In this document: one piece after another, positions 1 through 7,018 of the stretch | How positions within the stretch are numbered: position 1 is the first letter of the stretch | How the letters are laid out: every line of letters begins with the position of its first letter | Assembly (NCBI RefSeq): GCF_002850745.1 | Contig: NZ_KZ559466.1 | Coordinates: forward strand, 801,329 to 865,328 | DNA length: 64,000 bases | Origin: Nonomuraea indica | GTDB lineage: Bacteria; Actinomycetota; Actinomycetes; Streptosporangiales; Streptosporangiaceae | Direction: 5' to 3' | Notes under the pieces: generated by a model | Database searches by the model: none | Told to the model about the DNA's origin: nothing | Seen by the model: only the letters and a program-made list of their open reading frames with translations | Program-made: the position numbers and the translations under genes

Positions 1-129
1 CAGGCGTCCGCCCGTCCGCACGGGGCTGGGCGACTCCCACGACCACACCCGTCCCGCACCCGGGCTGGGCGCCTGCCGAGGCTCCGCCCGTCGTCCCGCC
101 GTGCCCGGCGGGGAGCTGCACAGGACTGC
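1..129. other. Upstream edge, no gene seen
   Basis: No convincing coding region. An imperfect direct repeat, roughly 11-32 and 48-71, shares the CCCGTCC.GCAC and GGGCTGGGCG blocks. Nothing further is supported. Confidence 0.5.
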
Positions 130-158
130 TTGACACAGAGTCGGCGACTGTGTTTACG
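130..158 (+). promoter_or_regulatory. Promoter of the GH16 glucanase gene
   Basis: A perfect -35 hexamer TTGACA lies at 130-135. The best-spaced -10 is the weak TTTACG at 153-158 (17-bp spacer). A palindrome follows immediately downstream at 164-179, so transcription should start next to or inside that operator. The -10 match is poor, and the exact start is inferred. Confidence 0.55.
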
Positions 159-163
159 TCCGC

Positions 164-179
164 GAGAGAGCGCTCTCTC
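164..179. promoter_or_regulatory. 16-bp perfect palindromic operator, LacI type
   Basis: GAGAGAGCGCTCTCTC is a perfect 16-bp palindrome centred on CG, between the promoter and the GH16 start codon. A CG-centred palindrome with GAGC/GCTC flanks resembles known LacI-family operators such as the CebR box (TGGGAGCGCTCCCA). A LacI-type DNA-binding domain is encoded in the convergent neighbour at 1657-4011, the natural candidate ligand. Binding is inferred. Confidence 0.65.
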
Positions 180-213
180 AGATGTTCGCCTCCGCACCCC
201 CCAGGAGCCAGCG

Positions 214-1626
214 ATGACATCCCGCCCCTCCCCCTCCCGCAGGCGCCTCGCGGCCCTGGCCGTGGCGCTGGCCACGGCCCTGGCCACGACGACCGCCCTC
301 CTCACGCACGCCGCCGGGAGCGCCTCCGCGGCCGTGCCGCCCACCCCCTCCGGCTGGTCGCTCGTCTGGTCCGACGACTTCGACGGTCCCGCCGGATCTC
401 CGCCCTCCTCCGCGAACTGGATCGTCGACACCGGCCACAGCTACCCGGGCGGGCCCGCCAACTGGGGCACGGGGGAGATCCAGAACTACACGGCCGACCC
501 CGCCAACCTCGCCCTCGACGGCGCCGGCAACCTGCGCATCACCCCGCAGCGCAGCGCCTCCGGCGCGTGGACCTCCGCCCGGATCGAGACCAGGCGGGGC
601 GACTTCAAGCCCGCCGACGGCCGCGTCCTGCGCATCGAGGGCCGCGTCCGGATGCCCGACGTGACCGGCCAGGCCGCGCTCGGCTACTGGCCGGCGTTCT
701 GGGCGCTCGGCTCGCCGTACCGGGGAAACTACTGGAACTGGCCGGGCATCGGCGAGTTCGACGTCATGGAGAACGTCAACGGTCTCGACACCGTCTGGGG
801 TGTGCTCCACTGCGGCGTCAACCCCGGCGGGCCGTGCAACGAGACCAACGGCCTCGGGGCCTCCCGCGCCTGCCCCGGCTCCCCCTGCCAGTCGGCCTTC
901 CACACCTACCGCTTCGAGTGGGACCGCGGCGTCGCCCCCAACCAGCTGCGCTGGTACGTGGACGGCCAGCAGTTCCACAGCGTGAGCCAGGCGCAGTTCG
1001 ACGCCGCGACCTGGAACGGCATGACCGGCCACGCCGGCTACTTCCTGCTGCTCAACGTGGCCATGGGCGGGGCCTTCCCCAACGGCGTGGCCGGCTTCGG
1101 CACGCCCACCGCCGCCACCGTGCCGGGCCGGCCCATGACGGTGGACTACGTCGCGGTGTGGCAGAGCGGCGGCCCCGGCCCGACGCCCACGGTCACGCCC
1201 ACCGGTCCGGGCGGGGTGGACGCCCGCTCCACCATCCAGGCCGAACACCACCAGGCGCAGTCGGGGACCATCCTGGAGACCACCACCGACGCTGGAGGCG
1301 GCCAGAACGTCGGGGCGATCGGCAACGGCGACTGGCTCCGCTTCGACGGGGTCGACTTCGGCAGCCGGCCCGCCGGGCAGTTCCGGGCCCGGGTGGCGTC
1401 CGGGGCCGCAGGCGGGGTGAGCGGGCTCGTCCAGGTGCGGCTCGACAGCCCGACGGCCCCGCCGGTCGGCGACTTCGCGGTGGCCGGCACCGGCGGCTGG
1501 CAGAGCTGGCGGACGGTCCCGGCCAACATCTCGCCGGTGACCGGCAGGCACACGGTCTACCTGACCTTCGCCAGCGGGCAACCGGCCGACTTCGTCAACG
1601 TCAACTGGTTCACCTTCGCCGACTAG
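214..1626 (+). CDS. Secreted GH16 endo-beta-1,3-glucanase with CBM6
   Basis: Secreted glycoside hydrolase of about 470 residues, predicted to cut beta-1,3 (or mixed) glucans outside the cell. The N-terminus is a signal peptide: a basic start, an Ala/Leu/Thr-rich core, and a likely Ala-X-Ala cleavage near residue 40. The GH16 domain (about 45-325) carries the catalytic pattern GEFDVMENV, with E181, D183 and E186 matching the laminarinase ExDxxE motif. A Pro/Thr/Gly linker leads to a C-terminal CBM6 (about 342-470). ATG 214 is chosen over ATG 130 because AGGAG lies 6 nt upstream and the signal peptide starts there. It is convergent to the GH1::LacI gene. Substrate is family-level inference. Confidence 0.9.
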   Translation: MTSRPSPSRRRLAALAVALATALATTTALLTHAAGSASAAVPPTPSGWSLVWSDDFDGPAGSPPSSANWIVDTGHSYPGGPANWGTGEIQNYTADPANLALDGAGNLRITPQRSASGAWTSARIETRRGDFKPADGRVLRIEGRVRMPDVTGQAALGYWPAFWALGSPYRGNYWNWPGIGEFDVMENVNGLDTVWGVLHCGVNPGGPCNETNGLGASRACPGSPCQSAFHTYRFEWDRGVAPNQLRWYVDGQQFHSVSQAQFDAATWNGMTGHAGYFLLLNVAMGGAFPNGVAGFGTPTAATVPGRPMTVDYVAVWQSGGPGPTPTVTPTGPGGVDARSTIQAEHHQAQSGTILETTTDAGGGQNVGAIGNGDWLRFDGVDFGSRPAGQFRARVASGAAGGVSGLVQVRLDSPTAPPVGDFAVAGTGGWQSWRTVPANISPVTGRHTVYLTFASGQPADFVNVNWFTFAD

Positions 1627-1642
1627 CGGCGCGGCCGCGCCG
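1627..1642. terminator. Palindrome in the convergent gap
   Basis: CGGCGCGGCCGCGCCG is a perfect 16-bp palindrome within the 30-bp gap between two convergent stop codons. It could fold as a short hairpin on either strand and act as a bidirectional terminator. There is no T-tract. Confidence 0.4.
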
Positions 1643-1656
1643 TGACGAGCGGGCGC

Positions 1657-4011
1657 CTACGAGGAGTCGCGGACGACGAGCCGGGCCGGCAGGACCACCG
1701 GGGAGGCGTGCCGGCCGTCCAGGCGGGACAGCAGGAGACGGGCCAGGGCGAGCGCCTGGTCCGTCACCGGCACCCGGACCGTGGTGAGCGGCGGCGTGGT
1801 GCACGACGCCGCGTCGATGTCGTCGAAGCCCACGACCGCCAGGTCGTCCGGCACCCGGCGGCCCGCCTCGCGCGCCGCTCGCAGGGCTCCGATCGCCAGG
1901 TCGTCGGAGGTGGCGAAGACGGCGTCCAGCCCCGGATGGTCGGCGAGGAGCCGCCGGGCGGCCTGCTCGCCGGAGGCGCGGTCGTGCCCGGCCGGCTCCA
2001 GCAGGGGCCGCAGCCCCGCCTCCTGCAGGGCGGCACGGTGGCCGGTGAGACGGTCCTGGACGCCGGGGAGGTCCATCGGCCCGCAGATCACGCCGATGCG
2101 GCGGCGCCCCCGCTCCAGCAGGTGCGCCGTGGCCGCCGCGGCGCCGCCGGCGTGGTCGGCGTCCACGTACGGCACGAGCGAGGCGATGGCGGGCTTGCCG
2201 AGGAGCACGACGGGCACGCCGGTGCGGGCCAGCCGCTCCGCGAGCGGGCCGTGGCCGTCGGGCGGCAGCAGCACGACCCCGTCCACCTGCCTCGCCTCGA
2301 CGTGCCGCACGACGCGCCGCTGGCCGTCGGCCGTGTCGGCGAGCATGAGCGTGATCTGCTTGCCGGCCCCTTCGAGCACGCTGGTGACGTAGCGGACGAC
2401 GGCGGCGACCAGCGCGTCGCCGCGGTGCGCGGCCGTGGACAGCACCAGCGCGACCGCGTCGGTGCGGCGGGTGACGAGGCTGCGGGCGGCGGCGTTGGGG
2501 ACGTAGCCGAGCTCCTGCACGGCCCGCAGCACCGCGGCGCGGACCTCGGGGCTGACCGACGCCTCGCCGTTGACGACGCGGGAGACGGTGGCGCGGGAGA
2601 CGTTCGCGCGGGCCGCGACGGTCTCCAGCGTGGGCCGTTTCGGCCGGTCGCCGCCGAGCCCGCCCCGGCGGACGACGTCGCGGTACCACAGGGCGCTGTC
2701 CTTGAGCCGCCGCTGCTGGGTGTCGAAGTCGACGTGCACGATGCCGAACTTGCGCCGGTAGCCGTCGGCCCACTCGACGCAGTCGAGCAGTGACCACAGC
2801 AGGTAGCCGCGCACGGGGACGCCCTCGTCGAGGGAGGCGCGCAGGGCGCGCAGGTGCTCCTCGACGAAGCCGATCCGGTCGACGTCGTGGATGCCGTCGG
2901 CGGTGACGACGTCCTCGAAGTCGGCGCCGTTCTCGGTGATCATCAGCTCGGTGCCGGGGTAGTCGGCGGCAAGCCGCCGCAGCACCAGGGACAGGCCGCT
3001 CGGCACGATGGGCCAGCCCATGGCGGTCACCGCGGTCGGCACGCTGCAGAACAGCACGCCCTCGCTGCCCGGGAAGTCGGGCTGGGCCGGGGCGCCGGGC
3101 TGGGCCTGCACCGCGATGGGCGTGTAGTAGTTGACGCCGAGCAGGTCTATGGGATTGCCGATGACGTCGAGGTCGCCGTCGTGGATGTGGTCCAGCCCGG
3201 CGGTGCGCGCCACGAGCGGCAGCAGGTCGTCGGGGTAGCGGCCGCGCAGGACGGGCTCCAGGAACTGCCGGTTGTGCAGGGCGTCGATCCTCGCCACCGC
3301 CTCGGCGTCCTCCTCGGCCGGGCGCGCGGAGAAGTCGGCGAGCTGGGCGGGGGTGAGCACGGGCGACAGGTTGAGCACGATGCCGGCCCTGGCGGCGCCC
3401 CGCGCGCGCAGCTCCGCCAGCGCGAGCCCGTGGGCGAGCAGCATGTGGTGGGCGGCGACGAAGGCGTCGGCCGGTGAGGTGCGGCCGGGGGCGTGCACGC
3501 CGGAGGCGTGGCCGACGAAGGCCGCCACCCACGGCTCGTTGAGGGTGAACCAGGTGTCGACGCGGTCGCCGAGCCGGTCGTGCACGGCCCCCGCGTAGTC
3601 GGCGAAGTGCCTCGCCGTGTCGCGCGAGGTCCAGCCGCCGAGCTCCTCCAGGGCCTGCGGGAGGTCCCAGTGGTAGAGGGTGGCGTACGGCGCGATGCCG
3701 GCGGCGAGCAGCTCGTCCACCAGCCTGTCGTAGAAGTCGAGCCCCTTGCCGTTGAGCCGGCCGCGGCCCTCGGGCAGCACCCGCGGCCAGCTCACCGAGA
3801 ACCGGTAGGCCGACAGGCCCAGGTCCTTCATCAGCCGGACGTCCTCGGCGTGGCGCCGGTAGTGGTCGCAGGCCGGGTCGCCGTCGCGTCCGCCGGTGAA
3901 GGCGTCCCAGATGGACGGCCCGCGGCCGTCCTCGGTGGTGGCTCCCTCGATCTGGTAGGCGGAGGTGGACACTCCCCACACGAACCCCTCGGGGAACGGT
4001 GCCGTGCTCAT
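1657..4011 (-). CDS. GH1 beta-glucosidase fused to a LacI-family repressor
   Basis: One 784-residue frame encodes two complete proteins. Residues 1-450 are a GH1 beta-glucosidase: N-terminal FVWGVSTSAYQIEG, acid/base E159 in TLNEP, nucleophile E360 in ITENG. Residues 457-784 are a whole LacI-type regulator: helix-turn-helix (RPTLETVAARANVSRATVSR), hinge helix, and periplasmic-binding-like sensor ending in VVLPARLVVRDSS. The joint (about 2638-2665) contains no stop and no in-frame ATG or GTG just before the HTH, so separate translation of the repressor has no obvious start. ATG 4011 begins the GH1 domain proper, with GAAGGG upstream. No signal peptide, hence cytoplasmic. GH1 genes often neighbour LacI genes in actinomycetes; the fusion is the odd feature. 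A read-through sequencing artefact is possible but leaves no trace here. Confidence 0.88.
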   Translation of the reverse strand: MSTAPFPEGFVWGVSTSAYQIEGATTEDGRGPSIWDAFTGGRDGDPACDHYRRHAEDVRLMKDLGLSAYRFSVSWPRVLPEGRGRLNGKGLDFYDRLVDELLAAGIAPYATLYHWDLPQALEELGGWTSRDTARHFADYAGAVHDRLGDRVDTWFTLNEPWVAAFVGHASGVHAPGRTSPADAFVAAHHMLLAHGLALAELRARGAARAGIVLNLSPVLTPAQLADFSARPAEEDAEAVARIDALHNRQFLEPVLRGRYPDDLLPLVARTAGLDHIHDGDLDVIGNPIDLLGVNYYTPIAVQAQPGAPAQPDFPGSEGVLFCSVPTAVTAMGWPIVPSGLSLVLRRLAADYPGTELMITENGADFEDVVTADGIHDVDRIGFVEEHLRALRASLDEGVPVRGYLLWSLLDCVEWADGYRRKFGIVHVDFDTQQRRLKDSALWYRDVVRRGGLGGDRPKRPTLETVAARANVSRATVSRVVNGEASVSPEVRAAVLRAVQELGYVPNAAARSLVTRRTDAVALVLSTAAHRGDALVAAVVRYVTSVLEGAGKQITLMLADTADGQRRVVRHVEARQVDGVVLLPPDGHGPLAERLARTGVPVVLLGKPAIASLVPYVDADHAGGAAAATAHLLERGRRRIGVICGPMDLPGVQDRLTGHRAALQEAGLRPLLEPAGHDRASGEQAARRLLADHPGLDAVFATSDDLAIGALRAAREAGRRVPDDLAVVGFDDIDAASCTTPPLTTVRVPVTDQALALARLLLSRLDGRHASPVVLPARLVVRDSS

Positions 4012-4014
4012 GTG

Positions 4015-4036
4015 TGACAACCCTTCGGCGACTGTG
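4015..4036. promoter_or_regulatory. Element shared with the GH16 promoter
   Basis: TGACA-N5-TCGGCGACTGTG occurs here, just upstream of the GH1::LacI start, and again at 131-152 over the GH16 promoter: 17 of 22 positions are identical, in the same plus-strand orientation. It overlaps the presumed GH1::LacI leader and ribosome binding site. A common regulator site is inferred; chance or ancient duplication are alternatives. Confidence 0.4.
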
Positions 4037-4050
4037 GCGGCGCCCAGTCT

Positions 4051-4073
4051 GCCGCGTCGCGTGGTGACGCGGC
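4051..4073. promoter_or_regulatory. Inverted repeat in the GH1::LacI / Lrp divergent gap
   Basis: Arms GCCGCGTC (4051-4058) and GACGCGGC (4066-4073) with a 7-nt spacer lie directly upstream of the Lrp gene. This is a plausible Lrp autoregulatory site. A -10-like TATACA at 4081-4086 sits 6 nt before the Lrp GTG, suggesting a leaderless lrp transcript. Confidence 0.45.
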
Positions 4074-4092
4074 TAGGCGATATACAGGGCGC

Positions 4093-4578
4093 GTGGAACT
4101 GGACCAGCTCGATCGTGACATCATCGCGGCACTCGTCGAGGACGCCCGCGCGACCTACGCGGAGATCGGCCATCAGGTGGGGCTGAGCGCGTCGGCCGTC
4201 AAGCGCCGCGTCGACCGCCTGCGCGAGTCGGGGGCGATCACCGGCTTCAGCGCCCGGGTGGCGCCGCGAGCGCTGGGCTGGACCACCGAGGCGTACGTCG
4301 AGCTGTTCTGCCAGGGCAAGACCAAGCCGTCCGACATCGCCATGGCGGTGGCGAAGTTCCCGGAGGTGGTGGCGGCGGCGACGATCACGGGCGAGGCCGA
4401 CGCGTTGCTGCACATCCGGGCGACGGACGTGCGTCACGTGGAGCGGGTGATCGAGCGGATCGCGGCCGAGGCGTTCGTGGTGCGGACGAAGAGCTCCATC
4501 GTGCTGTCGCGGCTGGTGGACCTGCCGCCGGGCGCGGCCCTGACCGACCCCCGTACGGGGTCGCCGGCGCCCCGCTGA
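4093..4578 (+). CDS. Lrp/AsnC-family transcriptional regulator
   Basis: 161 residues, usual length for the family. The N-terminal winged helix-turn-helix (about 1-50: ELDQLDRDIIAALVEDARAT, then the recognition helix around SASAVKRRVDRL) is followed by a RAM/effector domain from about 65 to 145. Start GTG 4093 is preceded at 6 nt by TATACA, consistent with leaderless expression. It points toward a guanidino hydrolase and ornithine aminotransferase 180 bp downstream, so control of arginine/ornithine breakdown is likely, as for other Lrp-type regulators beside amino-acid catabolic operons. The effector is unknown. Confidence 0.88.
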   Translation: MELDQLDRDIIAALVEDARATYAEIGHQVGLSASAVKRRVDRLRESGAITGFSARVAPRALGWTTEAYVELFCQGKTKPSDIAMAVAKFPEVVAAATITGEADALLHIRATDVRHVERVIERIAAEAFVVRTKSSIVLSRLVDLPPGAALTDPRTGSPAPR

Positions 4579-4606
4579 GCACGGGGGCGACGGTCCGCCG
4601 GAGGGC

Positions 4607-4655
4607 GCGCAACGGATCGCGCCCCGCTGCGCCGAATGCGCAACGGACCTGCGCC
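4607..4655. promoter_or_regulatory. Repeated GCGCAACGGA elements before the arginine operon
   Basis: GCGCAACGGA occurs at 4607-4616 and 4638-4647, each followed within a few bases by a GCGCC block. A related GCGCCAAGACGCAA follows at 4651. Spacing is 31 bp, about three helical turns, which would suit binding by an oligomeric Lrp-type protein. Lrp binding is inferred from position only. Confidence 0.4.
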
Positions 4656-4759
4656 AAGACGCAATGTCAACCGCTGGCCTGCGGAAACATGCATTCCTAG
4701 GCTGTGTCCGTCACCCTCCGTGTGAACCCCACCCCTGAACGACGATGACGGAGTTCCGC

Positions 4760-5557
4760 ATGCCCAAACACTTCCTCATGTGCCGCCCGGAGCACTTCGC
4801 GGTCGAGTACGCGATCAACCCGTGGATGGATCCGGCGGCGGGCGCCGACCGCGACGTGGCGATCCGGCAGTGGGAGGGCCTGAAGGCGGCCTACGAGGAG
4901 CTCGGGCACCGCGTCAGCCTGATCGATCCGGTCGACGGGCTGCCCGACATGGTCTTCGCCGCCAACGGAGCGCTGGTGGTGGACCGGCGCGTGTACGGCG
5001 CGCGGTTCGCCTTCCCGCAGCGCGGCCCGGAGGGCCCGGCCTACCTGCGGTGGTTCGCCGAGCGGGGCTTCGACGTGATGGAGCCCGAGCACGTCAACGA
5101 GGGCGAGGGCGACTTCCTGACGCTGGACGAGGTCGTGCTGGCCGGCACGGGCTTCCGCACGGACGTGGCGGCGCACCTGGAGGCCCAGGAGTTCGTCAAC
5201 CGGCCGGTGGTGTCGCTCAAGCTGGTGGACCCGCGCTTCTACCACCTCGACACGGCCCTGTTCCCGCTGGACGGCCGCAACGTCTGCTACTACCCGGGCG
5301 CGTTCTCGGAGGGCAGCCAGGCGCTGCTGCGCCGGATGTTCCCCGACGCGGTGCTCGCCGGGGCACGTGACGCCGAGGTGCTCGGCCTCAACGCGGTCAG
5401 CGACGGCACCCACGTGGTGATCAACGCCGAGGCCTCCGACCTGCAGCTGGAGCTGAAGCGGCACGGTTACGAGCCGATCCCGGTCGACCTGTCGGAGCTG
5501 CGCAAGGCCGGTGGCGGCCCCAAGTGCTGCACACTGGAAATCAGGGGGGAAGAGTAG
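4760..5557 (+). CDS. Guanidino-modifying hydrolase (DDAH/arginine deiminase superfamily)
   Basis: 265-residue member of the guanidino-group modifying superfamily, which hydrolyses arginine or methylarginines at the guanidinium carbon. Visible signatures: N-terminal LMCRPEHFAVEYAINPWMD, the LPDMVFAAN substrate-binding segment, GEGDFL, a His in RFYHLDTALFPLDG, and a C-terminal nucleophile region KCCTLE (Cys256/Cys257). ATG 4760 is preferred to ATG 4745: GGAG lies 6 nt before it and homologues begin at this Met. It abuts the ornithine aminotransferase gene with no gap. With Lrp upstream this looks like arginine catabolism; whether the product is citrulline or ornithine cannot be told from sequence. 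Confidence 0.85.
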   Translation: MPKHFLMCRPEHFAVEYAINPWMDPAAGADRDVAIRQWEGLKAAYEELGHRVSLIDPVDGLPDMVFAANGALVVDRRVYGARFAFPQRGPEGPAYLRWFAERGFDVMEPEHVNEGEGDFLTLDEVVLAGTGFRTDVAAHLEAQEFVNRPVVSLKLVDPRFYHLDTALFPLDGRNVCYYPGAFSEGSQALLRRMFPDAVLAGARDAEVLGLNAVSDGTHVVINAEASDLQLELKRHGYEPIPVDLSELRKAGGGPKCCTLEIRGEE

Positions 5558-6769
5558 ATGACCACCAGCGCAGAGCTGATCGACGTAATCGAGCGCCGCA
5601 GCGCGCACAACTACCATCCGCTGCCCGTGGTGATCCGCGAGGCGGACGGCGCCTGGGTGACCGACGTGGAGGGGCGGCGGTTCCTCGACTGCCTGTCCGG
5701 CTACTCGTCGCTGAACTTCGGCCACGGCAACCCGAAGATCATCCAGGCGGCCCAGCAGCAGCTGCAGAATCTCACGCTGACCAGCCGAGCGTTCTACCAT
5801 GACCAGTTCGCGGCGTTCTGTGGCGGTCTGGGCGACCTCACCGGCAAGGACATGATCCTGCCGATGAACACCGGCGCCGAGGCCGTGGAGACCGCGATCA
5901 AGGTGGCCCGCAAGTGGGGCTACGAGGTCAAGGGGGTCGAGCCGGAGCAGGCCACCATCATCGTGATGGAGGACAACTTCCACGGCCGGACGACCACGAT
6001 CGTCAGCTTCTCCACCGATCCCGACGCGCACGACGGCTTCGGCCCGTACACGCCCGGGTTCAAGATCGTGAAGTACGGGTCGATCGAGGCGATCCGCGAG
6101 GCGATCGACGCCAACACCGTCGCCGTGCTGCTGGAGCCCATCCAGGGCGAGGCCGGGGTGCTGGTGCCGCCGGACGGCTACCTCACGCAGGTGCGCGAGC
6201 TGTGCACGGCCGAGGGCATCCTCATGATCGCTGACGAGATCCAGTCGGGGCTGGGCCGCACGGGCCGGACGTTCGCGTGCGAGCACGAGGGCGTGGTGCC
6301 CGACATGTACGTCCTGGGCAAGGCGCTGGGCGGCGGCGTCGTCCCGGTGTCGGCCGTCGCCGCCGACGCCGACGTGCTGGGCGTGATCAAGCCGGGCCAG
6401 CACGGGTCCACGTTCGGCGGCAACCCGCTGGCCTGCGCCGTGGGCAACGCCGTCATCGAGATCCTCAACACCGGCGAGTACCAGGAGCGGGCCGCCCGGC
6501 TCGGCGAGGTGCTGCACGGGCGGCTGCGCGAGATGGTCGGCGACGGCGTGGTCACCGTGCGCGGGCGCGGCCTGTGGGCGGGCGTCGACATCGACCCGTC
6601 CCTGGCCACCGGCCGGGAGGTGTCGGAGGCGCTGATGGAGCGCGGAGTGCTGGCCAAGGACACGCACGGCTCCACGATCCGGCTCGCACCGCCGATCGTG
6701 ATCTCCGAGGAGGATCTCCTCTGGGCGGTGGACCGGCTCGCCGAGGCCATCGCGTCCTTCCGCCGCTGA
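5558..6769 (+). CDS. rocD: Ornithine-oxo-acid aminotransferase
   Basis: 403-residue class III PLP aminotransferase that converts ornithine and 2-oxoglutarate to glutamate semialdehyde and glutamate. The PLP lysine is in YVLGKALGGGVVPVSA, preceded by the LMIADEIQSGLGRTG aspartate motif. The N-terminus (NYHPLPVVI, FLDCLSGYSSLNFGHGNP) is typical of ornithine aminotransferase. The ATG follows the upstream TAG directly, with AGGGGGGAAG as ribosome binding site inside the previous gene, so the two are translationally linked. With glutamate dehydrogenase nearby, arginine carbon and nitrogen can reach 2-oxoglutarate. Confidence 0.92.
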   Translation: MTTSAELIDVIERRSAHNYHPLPVVIREADGAWVTDVEGRRFLDCLSGYSSLNFGHGNPKIIQAAQQQLQNLTLTSRAFYHDQFAAFCGGLGDLTGKDMILPMNTGAEAVETAIKVARKWGYEVKGVEPEQATIIVMEDNFHGRTTTIVSFSTDPDAHDGFGPYTPGFKIVKYGSIEAIREAIDANTVAVLLEPIQGEAGVLVPPDGYLTQVRELCTAEGILMIADEIQSGLGRTGRTFACEHEGVVPDMYVLGKALGGGVVPVSAVAADADVLGVIKPGQHGSTFGGNPLACAVGNAVIEILNTGEYQERAARLGEVLHGRLREMVGDGVVTVRGRGLWAGVDIDPSLATGREVSEALMERGVLAKDTHGSTIRLAPPIVISEEDLLWAVDRLAEAIASFRR

Positions 6770-6837
6770 GCGGCTCAGCCGCTCAGCCGCCGAGCCGCCG
6801 AGCACAGGCGGACCGTCGCCGGTTGACGCCGCGCACC

Positions 6838-6946
6838 GGGCCCGCCGGGGCCACCGGGGCCGCCGGGGCCACTTGGGCCACCTGGGCCGCCGGGGCCGCT
6901 GACCGGACGGCCCGCGCCACCGACCTGCCGGGGGCGCGGGCCGTCC
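6838..6946. terminator. GGGGCC-rich repeats followed by a 14-bp stem terminator
   Basis: 6838-6900 is a run of about seven degenerate 9-bp units (GGGGCCNCC). Arms GGACGGCCCGCGCC (6905-6918) and GGCGCGGGCCGTCC (6933-6946) form a perfect 14-bp stem with a 14-nt loop. It lies between convergent rocD and the reverse-strand 7019 gene and probably terminates both. No T-tract, as is common in high-GC actinomycetes. Confidence 0.65.
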
Positions 6947-7018
6947 CGCTGTGCGGGTCCGGCCTCATCGCGGAACGTCCCCCGTGAGACGGCCCGCGCA
7001 CGGCGACGCGGCACCCCG

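Noticed and set aside
164..179. GH16 palindrome as a site for the 15-kb TetR, since both contain GAGAGC
   Set aside because: Half-site spacing differs (0 versus 3 bp) and the genes are far apart; a LacI-type origin fits better.
4684..4698. GGAA...TTCC motif before the guanidino hydrolase gene as an operator
   Set aside because: Only 4-bp arms with a mismatched core; too weak to claim.
4697..6805. Long reverse-strand open frame (about 700 codons) over the arginine genes
   Set aside because: His/Arg/Gln-rich translation with no family resemblance; it mirrors strongly conserved forward genes and is a high-GC antisense shadow.
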